From CAWCTB01 sp963798275 (GTDB taxonomy: Bacteria; Acidobacteriota; Terriglobia; Terriglobales; Acidobacteriaceae), in assembly GCA_963798275.1 (NCBI GenBank), contig CAWCTB010000008.1, positions 1 to 44,435 of the forward strand: DNA of 44,435 bases, written 5' to 3'. The notes under the pieces are model-generated. The model was not told the DNA's origin. It saw only the letters and a program-made list of their open reading frames with translations, and ran no database searches. Position numbers and translations under genes: made by a program. This document shows positions 1 through 8,119 of the stretch, in pieces. Position 1 is the stretch's first letter. Each line of letters begins with the position of its first letter.

Positions 1-36
1 GACACCGGAAGATCATCCGCTCGAAGTCCGTGAGAT

Positions 37-455
37 TTAGCCTAAACCCGAGGACTGGCCATCTGGCTGTCGCCGTCGCACCAAGGCTCCCAGCGTACCT
101 ATTGCCATCGTCGACAGAGTCGCGGGCTCCGGCACCGGCGTTACGGTAGGCCGGCTGACCGTACCGGTACCATCGGGATCAAAGTGTCCGGCAATAATCG
201 AGGCGGTGCAATTGAAGTCAACGGCAGACGCTACGGCGGGCTGCAGCGTGATCAGTGGGCGCCGCCGGTGTAGAACTGGCCTCCGAAGACATCGAAGGAG
301 CACGGCATAGCGGGCGAACAGACGATACCGTTGGTTATGTCACTTCCGGCCGCCGTGAAGTCGATTTCGAATCCCCCGGCGTCAAGGGAGAGAAATTCCC
401 GGTATTGTCCCAGTTTGAACTCAAACTGGGACAATACCAGGCAAGGAGACGCCAA
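37..455 (-). pseudogene. PEP-CTERM protein, frameshifted, N-terminus not seen
   Basis: Two minus-strand reading frames join into one product. The upstream part (252-455) ends in CSFDVFGGQFYTGGA; the downstream part (37-303) continues as ITLQPAVASAVDFNCTAS and ends in a PEP-CTERM tail, VPEPATLSTMAIGTLGALV followed by RRR. That tail (Pro-Glu-Pro, hydrophobic helix, basic end) is the sorting signal recognised by exosortase in EPS-producing Gram-negatives, so the mature protein would be exported and processed. The frame change lies at about 255-262. No signal peptide is visible because the frame upstream runs into the perfect inverted repeat at 401-438, so the N-terminal half may be missing or rearranged. 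No exosortase gene lies in this window. Broken state could be real or a sequence error. Confidence 0.55.
401..438. repeat. perfect inverted repeat, 18-bp arms, 2-bp spacer
   Basis: Positions 401-418 (GGTATTGTCCCAGTTTGA) are the exact reverse complement of 421-438, separated by AC. It sits where the PEP-CTERM reading frame loses sense. It is not followed by a T-run on either strand, so it does not look like an intrinsic terminator. It could be a mobile-element scar or an inverted-join artefact. Confidence 0.85.
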
Positions 456-678
456 GGTTCAAGAAGTATTCGCAGGCGAAGCTGCAGATGAAGGGCGAAG
501 CGTTATTCAAGCTGAATCGGCAGGCAAACGAACAGAACATCAGTTTTGACACAGCGAGGGTGAACTGATGGGGTTTTGGCACAGTTTTGACCCAGTTTTA
601 GCGGAGTTCGTGCCGAAAGAGGGCATCGCTCCGTGGTTTCGTTGTTGGAAGTGATTTAGAATCAGTGAAGCAAAGAGT
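439..678. other. intergenic stretch with a possible coding remnant
   Basis: On the plus strand a reading frame without a start codon runs from about 421 to a TGA at about 567; its end reads KGEALFKLNRQANEQNISF then DTARVN. It starts at the inverted repeat and may be the tail of an unrelated, displaced gene. The rest (568-678), with two near-copies of a TTTTGACCCAG/TTTTGACACAG motif, holds nothing I recognise. Confidence 0.3.
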
Positions 679-755
<77 letters not shown>

Positions 756-881
756 GTTTCTCCAGCCAGTTCCGGCTCGCGAATGACTGTACGAAGTCAT
801 CTGCCGCGGCAGAAGACCTCTTGGCCCCGGCGGCAGCGGAAACACACCAGTCGGTTCGTGCAGACCTCGGCTTCCAAATAC

Positions 882-1971
882 ATGGCCATGCTCTATCCCA
901 TCGATGATCTCCGCATAAAGTGGACCAAAGTTGTGCTTCCGCCGGTGTTCCTCGAAGAAGAGATGCCGGTGACCGAGAGTGCGTCCGCCACCGTGCATCA
1001 GGCGCGCGCCAGCATCTGCGACATCCTGGCGGGCAAAGACCGCAGGCTGCTGGTGGTGGTGGGGCCGTGCTCGATCCACGACACCCGGGCAGCGCGGGAG
1101 TATGCCCGGCTGCTGAAGGGAGCGATCGCCGAACTTTCGCGCGAGCTGCACATCGTAATGCGGGTGTACTTCGAGAAGCCGCGCACCACGGTGGGCTGGA
1201 AAGGGCTGATCAACGATCCGCATCTCGATCAGTCGTACAAGATCAACGATGGCCTGCGGCTGGCGCGACACCTTCTGCTCGATCTGGCGGAAATGGGAGT
1301 GCCCGCGGGCACCGAGTTCCTCGACATGGTGACGCCGCAGTACCTGGCGGCGCTGGTGAGCTGGGGAGCGATTGGGGCGCGCACCACCGAGAGCCAGGTG
1401 CATCGGCAGTTGGTTTCCGGCCTATCGTGCCCGGTGGGATTCAAGAATGCGACCTCGGGCGACGTGCAGATTGCGCATGGAAGCGGTGTTGTCGGCGGCG
1501 CATCCGCACACGTTTCTTGGCACGACGAAGAACGGACAGTCGGCGATCTTTGTGACGACGGGAAACCCGGATTGCCATGTGATCCTGCGCGGTGGCCGCA
1601 AGATGGTGAACTACACGGCCGAGGCGGTCGCCGGCGTGTGCGGTCAACTGGAGCAGGCCGGGCTGGCGCCGCGGCTCATGATCGATTGCAGCCACGCGAA
1701 CAGCAACAAGGACTACACACGGCAGGCGCTGGTATGCCGAGATGTTGCGAAGCAGATCGCCAACGGAGACCGGCGCATTGTCGGAGTGATGCTGGAGAGC
1801 AATCTGGTAGCGGGCGCGCAGAAGCTGGTGGCCGGCCAGCCGCTCACCTACGGCCAGAGCATCACGGATGGCTGCATCGGCTGGGACGAGACCATGGAAC
1901 TGCTGCAGGACCTGGCCGCGGCGATTCGCAGCGGACGAAAGGCGGACAACGTGTCCAGCGTCGCCAGGTAA
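882..1971 (+). CDS. 3-deoxy-7-phosphoheptulonate (DAHP) synthase, type I (AroF/G/H class), one frameshift
   Basis: Catalyses condensation of phosphoenolpyruvate and erythrose 4-phosphate, the first step of the shikimate pathway, in the cytoplasm. Class motifs are all present in order: VVVGPCSIHD, YFEKPRTTVGWKGLINDP, GARTTESQVHRQLVSGL, then after a frame change GTTKNGQSAIF, MIDCSHANSNKDY and GVMLESNLV. Length about 360 aa is usual for the AroFGH type. The start is chosen as ATG 882 (MAMLYPIDDLRI), because family N-termini begin near this DDLRI stretch; the frame stays open upstream to 783 with no family-like sequence. The reading frame shifts at about 1475-1482, between DVQIA and EAVLSAAHPHTFL, by one extra or two missing bases. 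As the flanks are perfect, I take this as a sequence error. Feedback specificity (Phe/Tyr/Trp) cannot be told. Confidence 0.9.
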
Positions 1972-2044
1972 GTTCAGGGAGCCGCGGCCACGCTCGCCTT
2001 CCTGCCGGGCATGTCCGGAGTAGCCGGCGGGCTTGGCTTGGAGA

Positions 2045-3539
2045 TTACAGGTATACGCGTTCGGCCTTGCGAATGGCGCGGTAGCGTTCGAAGACGGTGC
2101 GGGCGCTTTCCAGTCCGAGAATGGATTTCAAGCTGCTGCCGCGGAAGGTGTGCATCAGCATCCTGGGCCAGTTCTTGAGCACGAACAGAGGCTCTTTGCG
2201 AATGACCGCCGGTATGTGGCTGGTCTTCATCCAGCGCTCCTTGAGCCACCGTTCGTATTCAATTTCTTCGGGAGCAAGATACTGGGTTGCGACCACGGCA
2301 GTGGTGCCGTCGTATTCCTCGAGGCTCTCGATCTTCACCAGTCCCTTGGCGCGGAATTCCTTGGTCATGGGCGTGCCCGGGTACGGCGTGGGATGCTGGA
2401 TGTAAGGCCAGTCGACGTACTTGCGGGCGAACTCGAGGTTGGTGCGAATCGATTCCAGCGTGTCGTCGGGATTGCCCACGATCAGCCCGCCGACCACGTA
2501 CATCTTGTGCTTGTGAAGGACGTTCACCGCTCGAATGGTGGCGTTGTCGGTTGTACGGCCTCCTTCGCGGAACGCATTCTTGGCCGAAGCGTTCAGGAAC
2601 TGCAGGTCGCTCTCCAGAATGTTCTCGATTCCCAGGAAGACGTAGCGGAAGCCGGCTTTGCGCATCAGCGGAGCCAGCGTGTCGCCGTGCATGGCAATGG
2701 GCGAGGTCATGGCCTGTACGGTGTAGGCAGATGTCGTTGAGGCCGGCATCGATGATGGCCTGGCACAGCGCCTCGAAACGACGGACGTTCAGGGTGATGT
2801 TGTCGTCGACGATGAAGATGGCCCGCGCGCCACGCGACTTGGCGTCGCGAATGTCCGCCAGCACGCGGTCGAACGAATACGTGTGGAAGTTGCGGCCACG
2901 CATCTCGATGATGGAGCAGAATCCGCAGTCGAAGGTGCAACCGCGCGAGGTTTCCACTACGTCCACTTGCCGGCCCAGCATAGTGTAACCGGAGAGGACG
3001 CGAGAGCTGCGGTCGGGCAGGCGAATTTCCTCACCGTCCAGGCTGTGTACTGGACGCGGAGGATTCACGATCCAACGTTCGCCCGCACGATAGGAAAGCC
3101 CCGCGATGGAGGAAAATTCGCCGGCGCTTTCGAGGCTGCGCACCAGCTCACGGAAGGTCAGCTCGCCTTCACCGCGCACGATGAAGTCGATGCCCGAGCC
3201 ATCGTGCATGTAGGCGTCAGGAGCGAGGCTGGGGTCGTAGCCTCCCACGACAATGCGGACGCCGGGACGCAGCGTGCGGACCAACTCCACGATACGCAGC
3301 GCGGTCTTGCGCTGGAAGGTCATGACCGAAAAGCCGACGAGTTCAGGCTGCAATTCGGCGATCAGGCGCTCGACAGTCTGGCGGACCTTGTCCTGAACCA
3401 GAATCAGGTCCAAACTGGCCACCTTGTGATGGGGATCGACATTCCCGGCGAGAGAGGCAAGGGCGCCGTTCGGCATACGGACCGCGACGGTGGGCATGTG
3501 CTCGAAGGAATCCGGCATTGCCATCAGCAGAATGTTCAC
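2045..3539 (-). CDS. B12-binding-domain radical SAM protein, one frameshift
   Basis: Cytoplasmic radical SAM enzyme of the BchE/HpnJ-like superfamily with an N-terminal cobalamin-binding-like Rossmann region (about residues 1-150, including GFSVMTF, IVVGGYDPSLAP and IVRGEGE) followed by the radical SAM core. The 4Fe-4S ligands are C201, C205 and C208 in RGCTFDCGFC; FIVDDNI and later FLGIEN, GGLIVGNPDDT and HPTPYPGT are typical SAM-barrel strands. The frame changes at about 2715-2732 between IIDAGLNDI and YTVQAMTSPIA, leaving an intact 5' part from 3539 and a 3' part to 2045; merged length is about 497 aa. The gene stands alone on the minus strand. Members methylate or rearrange unactivated carbons in hopanoids, chlorins or natural products; the substrate here cannot be inferred from context. 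Confidence 0.85.
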
Positions 3540-3822
3540 GCGGCCTCCCGCCGTTTCGCGCTCGCGCCTGTCTGGTGCAGATGCATTGGAGCAATATCGT
3601 ACAACGAAACTGGCGCATAAAGATGGGCCCAGCGTCAGCTGAAAGCTGTTTTTAGGAAAGGCCCGGTCCCGCCCAAGCGAGATACCCGGAAAGGCTGGTT
3701 CGTTGGACAGTGTAGACTCGATTCGTCGTCCTATCTAAGACGGAGGCATCGTTAGCGCCGTCCCGCGAACCGGGTTGCGGGCGTAACGGCGCTTGCGATG
3801 ATCCCACACGGAGGTTTTACGA
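3540..3822. other. divergent intergenic region with a GC-rich hairpin
   Basis: This separates the radical SAM gene (-) from the secreted protein (+). A hairpin can form at 3755-3792: GCGCCGT-CCCGC pairs with GCGGG-(CGTA bulge)-ACGGCGC. It would lie in the 5' leader of the gene at 3823, about 30 nt before its start. No convincing sigma-70 pair was found. Confidence 0.35.
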
Positions 3823-4326
3823 ATGGTTCGCAGATTCTCGATGGCGGTTCTTCTCGCTGCCTTGGCTGTCTCCGCTGTGGCGCAAAGCGCATCGGCGCCT
3901 GTGGTGGTTAGCGGGGCCGACCTGAAGAAGATAGTTCCCGAAGGTTACTTCTTTCGCGGAATGAGTGCCACAGTTCAGATGCGCAACTCGGCGGCAGTGA
4001 AATATCCAGACGGCTTCTTTGTCATGGCCGGGCTGGTGGATACCTCGGGATATTCTTCGGCCATCGCCGCGAAATATAACGGCTTCTTCATCACCGAAAA
4101 GAAACTGGCCTTCGGAAGCCAGTCGCTTCCTCCCGGACAGTATGGCATGGGCTACACCCCGGAAGGGAAGTTCCACATCCTGAATGTTGCCGGCGACGAA
4201 CTGCTGGTCAGCGACCTCACGGTGGATGACAAGATCGCGCATCCGGTTCCGCTGAAGATGGTGGTCGAGGTTGGCCAACCGCGACTCTACCTCGGCAAGA
4301 AATACGTGACCTTCACCGCGCCGTAG
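3823..4326 (+). CDS. secreted hypothetical protein, 167 aa
   Basis: I do not recognise a named family. Residues 1-24 form a Sec signal peptide (MVRRF basic start, hydrophobic core, cleavage near AQSASA). The mature part is beta-rich in appearance, with GYFFRGMSATVQMRN, VMAGLVDTSGYSSAIAAKY and PPGQYGMGYTPEGKFHILN, and ends KKYVTFTAP. It has no cysteine and no membrane anchor, so a soluble periplasmic or exported protein is likely. The start is supported by a GGAGG Shine-Dalgarno at about 3811-3815. It appears monocistronic: a hairpin leader lies upstream and a terminator-like hairpin follows within 40 nt of the stop. Confidence 0.75.
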   Translation: MVRRFSMAVLLAALAVSAVAQSASAPVVVSGADLKKIVPEGYFFRGMSATVQMRNSAAVKYPDGFFVMAGLVDTSGYSSAIAAKYNGFFITEKKLAFGSQSLPPGQYGMGYTPEGKFHILNVAGDELLVSDLTVDDKIAHPVPLKMVVEVGQPRLYLGKKYVTFTAP

Positions 4327-4338
4327 AAACGACGCCGA

Positions 4339-4398
4339 AAAGCAAAGCTGCGCATGCAGGCCCCGTTGCTGTTGCGAACGGCAACGGAGTTTTGCTTT
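4339..4398 (+). terminator. probable intrinsic terminator after the secreted protein
   Basis: CCGTTGC (4363-4369) pairs with GCAACGG (4381-4387) and is followed by AGTTTTGCTTT. An outer stem, AAAGCAAA (4339-4346) with TTTGCTTT (4391-4398), can extend it. It starts 13 nt after the stop at 4326. Confidence 0.6.
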
Positions 4399-4439
4399 GG
4401 GCGGCAGACTGCGATGCCGCAGAGTTGCAATCAGATCCG

Positions 4440-4579
4440 CCAGGGAGGATCGCGATTAAGTCAATGGACGGTCCCTCCGCGGCTAAAGTCGCGTTCCTTT
4501 TGCGGCCTTTACGGACGGCCTGAAGGCCGTCCCCTTCAAAAGATTGGGCTAATCAGAGATTCCCCAGGGAGGATCGCGA
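4440..4579. repeat. REP-like palindromic patch bracketed by a 16-bp direct repeat
   Basis: CCAGGGAGGATCGCGA occurs at 4440-4455 and again at 4564-4579. Between them are a weak hairpin (GCGGCTAAAGTCGC, about 4479-4492) and a perfect one, GGACGGCC TGAA GGCCGTCC (4513-4532). The combination of a GGCTAAAG-type segment and a GGCCTGAAGGCC-type hairpin resembles REP-like intergenic repeats that I recall from acidobacterial genomes. No RAYT transposase is in the window. Confidence 0.6.
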
Positions 4580-4587
4580 CGGCCGTC

Positions 4588-4602
4588 TCCCACAATGTGA
4601 GA
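4588..4602 (+). promoter_or_regulatory. candidate operator TCCCACAATGTGAGA upstream of the CHAD-HD gene
   Basis: Near-palindrome 56 nt before the ATG at 4658. In gene-sense orientation it matches 12 of 12 leading bases (TCCCACAATGTG) with the sites at 6398-6412 and 6729-6743 on the other strand. Function is inferred from recurrence only. Confidence 0.35.
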
Positions 4603-4657
4603 GATACGAAATTTGCGTGCCGAGCGTGGGGGCGCGATAAAGTAGAGCTGCAAGACA

Positions 4658-6137
4658 ATGTTGCCAGCCACCCAAACGCACGAGTCGAAGGCAGGGCTTC
4701 TCCACTGGGCGCAGCGCGCGCTGGAGGAGTGCGACAAGGCCAGCCAGGATTTCGCGCCCGACCCGGTGCACGATCTTCGGGTGGCGCTGCGGCGCTGCCG
4801 ATCCATGGCTGACGGATTCCGTTCCATCGATCCCGATCCCGAATGGAAGCAGATGAAGGACCTGGGAAAAGCCCTCTTCGCAAGTCTGGGTGAATTGCGC
4901 GATACCCAGGTGATGCAGGAATGGGTAACCAAACTCTCCGCCGAGGACGATCCCGTTCGCAATCTGCTGCTGGAGGTGCTGCGCCCGCGAGAGGAGGAAC
5001 AGAAAAAAGCGGCGCAACATGCGTTGAACAACTTCGACCGCAAGCGCTGGTCCGAGCTGAACGCCCGGCTGGAGAGCCGCGCCCGCAAGGTCCCGCTGGA
5101 GGGGGTTGTCTTCCAATTCGTCGCCCTCGAACGGCTTTATGACGCGCGCGCGCTGCATCGGCAGGCGTTGCGCAACCGCAGCCAGACTGGGTATCACCAA
5201 CTCAGGATCGGCATTAAGCGTTTCCGCTACACGGTGGAAAACTTTCTGCCCGAGCGGCATGCACGATGGTCGAAGGACCTGCGCACTTTGCAGGACGCGT
5301 TGGGCGAGGTGCACGACTTCGACGTCCTGTGGGGCATGGTGAAGTCGCAAGCAGGAATAACACCCGAGCAGCGTCATCGCTGGCGGCAAGTGCTATTGGC
5401 GGAGCGAGAAAAGCGGCTCCATCTCTATCGGCAGAAGATGCTGGGCCGGCATTCGCTTTGGTCGGTCTGGGAATCGGAATTGCCCTCGGGCGAGTCGCGC
5501 GAAGCGGCGTCGCTGGACAAGCTGCGCACCTGGGCCACGTTCCTCGATCCCCATCACAAACATGCCGAGCGAACGCTGCGATTGTCGCTGGTGCTCTACG
5601 ACAAGCTGGTCGCGGAGGGCGTGCTGCAAGGCGTGGGACGGCTCACGGCGAATTCTGGAGGCGGCCGCGATCCTGCACGAAATCGGGCGTAGTAAACAGG
5701 AGGCCGGCCATGAGAAGCGTGGCTATCGCATGATTCGCAAGATTTCTCCGCCACTGGGCTGGAGCGAAGAGGAGATGCACTGCGTCGCCATCGTGGCGCG
5801 TTATCATCGTGGCGGGCTGCCGCCGTCCGACCACGCCATTTTCGCGGGCCTTAGCGCAAAGCGCAGAAGAGAACTGCTGCCCCTGGCTGGAATTCTGCGC
5901 CTGGCCAATGCGCTCGATCTTCAGGTCATGCCGCCGGGCGCTCAATTCACGATTGGCCGCCGGGGCAATGCCTTGGTGCTTGAGTTGAGCGACTTCGACC
6001 ACAACATCAGCCAGGCAGGGCAACGCCTCGCCAAGGCAAAGTACCTGTTGGAGGCAAGCTGCCGAATGCCCATACTCATTGAGACGGGCGGAACGACATC
6101 GAGGGGCGCCGCTCCAGCAAACAACCCGTCTCAGTGA
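4658..6137 (+). CDS. CHAD domain + Ppx/GppA-type HD domain protein, one frameshift
   Basis: Residues about 10-280 are a CHAD domain, the conserved histidine alpha-helical domain known to bind polyphosphate: PVHDLRVALRRCRSMADGFR and later YHQLRIGIKRFRYTVENF with GEVHDFDVL. It then runs into an HD-type helical domain like the C-terminal part of exopolyphosphatase/GppA: HKHAERTLRLSLVLYDKL, RILEAAAILHEIG, AGHEKRGYRMI, IVARYHRGGLPPSDH, LAGILRLANALDLQV. The HD doublet is HE here (LHEIG). The ASKHA phosphatase half of Ppx/GppA is absent. The frame changes at about 5648-5653 inside the HD domain (LTA to RILEAAAILHEIG), consistent with one missing base, so I treat it as one gene of about 492 aa. Role, inferred: polyphosphate-associated metabolism or signalling in the cytoplasm. 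Start ATG 4658 is the first in frame. Confidence 0.82.
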
Positions 6138-6170
6138 AATTTCCCGCGCTTTGGGGGAAGCGCAGTGAAG

Positions 6171-6389
6171 TTAAGCTGCGTGGGGCTTGTAGGGATCGCC
6201 AATGAAGACGAAAGGATACTTACGCAATTCGTCGAAGTTCTTCGCTTCGGCGAGCTTTTCCACCTCCGACATAAGTCTTGAGACTTCGTCTTCCGGCATG
6301 CCCTTGGTGGCCTGCCAAAACTTGTGAGGGAAAAACCAGATTCGTTCGCGGTGGTTCACTTCGGCAGAACTATCAGATTGTAACGGCAT
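6171..6389 (-). CDS. small conserved-looking hypothetical protein, 72 aa
   Basis: No family recognised. The product is charged and soluble, with an aromatic stretch RIWFFPHKFWQATKGM, an amphipathic helix PEDEVSRLMSEVEKLAEA and a closing segment YPFVFIGDPYKPHAA. I accept it as real because the ATG at 6389 is preceded at 6 nt by a GGAGG Shine-Dalgarno, and that ribosome site is the right edge of a palindrome (6398-6412) with AT-rich promoter-like sequence beyond it. It is convergent with the CHAD-HD gene (stop at 6137, 33 nt apart). Autoregulation through the palindrome is possible but inferred. Confidence 0.6.
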   Translation of the reverse strand: MPLQSDSSAEVNHRERIWFFPHKFWQATKGMPEDEVSRLMSEVEKLAEAKNFDELRKYPFVFIGDPYKPHAA

Positions 6390-6397
6390 CGAACTCC

Positions 6398-6412
6398 TCC
6401 CACATTGTGGGA
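6398..6412 (-). promoter_or_regulatory. palindromic site TCCCACAATGTGGGA over the 72-aa gene's leader
   Basis: Perfect palindrome with 7-bp arms (TCCCACA/TGTGGGA) and one central base. On the minus strand it runs directly into the GGAGG ribosome site of the gene at 6389, and an AT-rich TTAAATTATTAG element lies just upstream. A protein bound here would cover the transcription start or ribosome site. Confidence 0.5.
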
Positions 6413-7332
6413 TAAGCTAATAATTTAAGGAACGTTGGATCGTGCAATGGAACGCACAACTCATTTACCGTACTTCTAGTATGAACGGTCGGGACACGGA
6501 AGTAAACGGGGAATGCGCCAAAATCGCATCTGTCGCACAGCCTCATAACCCGAAAATGAGATATTGTGACACCCCCATCTTGTAAGTGTCCCATTCTCAA
6601 TCCCGACCGGCGAGCACCCTGACAAAATTCTGGACATTCCCGGCTCAGGAAAGAGAGGGAGCGGCCGACTTTTCCACAGGGATGGCGGCCCGCAGTCCCG
6701 GCGCGGGCTGCTGGACGCGAGAGGAATGTACCACATTGTGGGATAGTTAAAATTGTGGTTTGTGCGCGCCGCAGTTCGCGCTCTCGATGTGCTCAAAGCC
6801 GATGCCAGTGCGAAAAAGCGCATTCGAGTAGCGTGACAACCCGTCGAGTGAGTTCCTGGGGATCCAGTTGAAGTGAAATACGGCGCTCACACCGTGAGGC
6901 CGCTTCTGCACAAGGCATCGGAGAAGACAACCGAATAAAGTCAAGAAACGCGGCAACCGAATGTCGCATGGTCGTGTCGCCCTTTTCCGACGCAGCTCTA
7001 CTGTCTCGACCCGTGCAGCGACCACAACCCTCAAACCGGCAACCTCGTTGCCCTCTGCATTTGCACGAAAGAGTCCAAGTACGTTGTTCGGATTCATCTT
7101 TGCGATGAAGAGTGCGGCGATTCCGTCATTTTGTCCGCTGGGTTATTTCGCCGCCGAATGTGATGCGGCGCGGGTCGAGATCGCGCGACAGCGGATTCGC
7201 ACGCGCTTCGACAGAGACGGGTTTCGTGCGTTGGCAACGCATGGCCAGGCGCACTCGCGCAGGGCGAAGCAGGTTCAAAGCAGGACCATGACTTCCTGGG
7301 ACCCGGTGTAAGCGCAGCGCGAACGTACTAGA
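6413..7332. other. long region without a supported gene
   Basis: Several open frames exist but none has family signal, ribosome site and plausible composition together. The best is minus 6747-7097 (116 aa), whose end (RTGIGFEHIE) vaguely recalls the last strand of PilZ domains; I do not call it. Apart from the palindrome copy at 6729-6743, I see nothing else. Confidence 0.4.
6729..6743 (-). promoter_or_regulatory. second copy of the palindromic site
   Basis: The 15-mer CCACATTGTGGGATA is shared exactly between 6400-6414 and 6731-6745. On the minus strand the site is preceded by AATTTTAACTAT, again promoter-like, but no convincing gene follows before 6389. Confidence 0.4.
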
Positions 7333-7662
7333 CTAGCGGCGGGCGCGCCGGTCCAAACCGGCAAGTCCGAGCAGCGAACTTCCCAACAGGACCAACGTGG
7401 AAGGCTCAGGAACGGGTAGATCGTGAAGGAACGACCTGGTCTGAGGGGATCGGGAGGCCCCAGCTTCTGGATGGGGTTCGGTGATGCAAGTGGCGCAAAA
7501 CTCGTTGAAGGCGTTGCTGTCGACGACGGAAGCTGTGGCCACCTGTTGGAAAGGAGAGCCGTCGCTCGAGTCCGCGCTGATGGGTGTCGCGCGTGCAACC
7601 GCCGCGCTCCCCATGAAGAGGCCCAAACCAGCCACCGCAACTCGCCCCGCTTTGCGCATCAC
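7333..7662 (-). CDS. very small PEP-CTERM secreted protein, 109 aa
   Basis: Complete tiny exosortase substrate. Residues 1-26 are a Sec signal peptide (MMRKAG start, hydrophobic core, cleavage near AVARA-TP). The mature segment is about 50 residues, Ser/Asp-rich, with a single C-x2-C (FCATCITEP). The tail is a classical PEP-CTERM signal: VPEPSTLVLLGSSLLGLAG then DRRARR. The start may be GTG 7662 or ATG 7659. It is intact, unlike the PEP-CTERM gene at the left end. It stands alone, with no exosortase or EPS genes in the window. Known of the family: PEP-CTERM proteins are co-expressed with extracellular polysaccharide synthesis. The specific role of this one is unknown. Confidence 0.8.
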   Translation of the reverse strand: MMRKAGRVAVAGLGLFMGSAAVARATPISADSSDGSPFQQVATASVVDSNAFNEFCATCITEPHPEAGASRSPQTRSFLHDLPVPEPSTLVLLGSSLLGLAGLDRRARR

Positions 7663-8119
7663 GCTTCGACTCTTGTTACTACTTATACCACCAATAGGGT
7701 AACAAGCACGTTAAATGCCGCGAAGAAAAATGCTAGTCCCTGGCTCATGTATGGCTGACGGCCCACGCGTGGCTGCGAGGCTTGGAAGCACCCTTGCACC
7801 AGGGTGGAAGCGCCCTCAATTTTGTTGAATTTACTGGGAAAAGTCCGTTCTTTGCACTATGGTGGGCATGACTTGGAGCATGATTGCATACAGCGATTAC
7901 CCGGAGAAAGCTCCTAAAAAGAGGGCTGATTTTGACAAGAAATAGGCTATTTTTGTAAATTATAGTAATAATTACTGTGGAAAAAATTAAGATTACCAAA
8001 GCGTTATTTTGGTGCAATAGGCCGCGCTGAGTCGAAGGAGAGACTTCGGGAACCTGCCTTGGCGTCAGGTGCGGGCGCTTGCGCCAGCCCCGATTTGCGG
8101 AGCGGGCTGGTGTCTCGGC
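7663..8119. other. AT-rich intergenic region, candidate non-coding transcript
   Basis: Between two minus-strand genes. AT content jumps at about 7835-8020. It contains a sigma-70-like promoter on the plus strand (7932-7961), a small palindrome AGTAAT-A-ATTACT (7964-7976) near the predicted start, and stem-forming sequence CGAAG/CTTCG (about 8033-8048) and CCAGCCC/GGGCTGG (8084-8090, 8104-8110). A minus open frame 7745-8017 has low-complexity hydrophobic content and no ribosome site, so I reject it. Confidence 0.4.
7932..7961 (+). promoter_or_regulatory. orphan sigma-70-like promoter
   Basis: Perfect -35 TTGACA at 7932-7937, 18-bp spacer, -10 TAAATT at 7956-7961. No plus-strand gene lies downstream before 14771, so it would drive a short RNA antisense to the 3' end of htpX. 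Confidence 0.4.

Noticed and set aside
783..881. N-terminal extension of the DAHP synthase
   Set aside because: Ser/Arg-rich with no similarity to family N-termini; ATG 882 begins just before the conserved DDLRI segment.
6747..7097. 116-aa minus open frame with a PilZ-like ending
   Set aside because: Only ten residues near the end resemble PilZ; no PilZ RxxxR or D/NxSxxG motif and no ribosome site seen.
7745..8017. 90-aa hydrophobic minus open frame
   Set aside because: Arises from the AT-rich island; no ribosome site and the C-terminal half is low-complexity.
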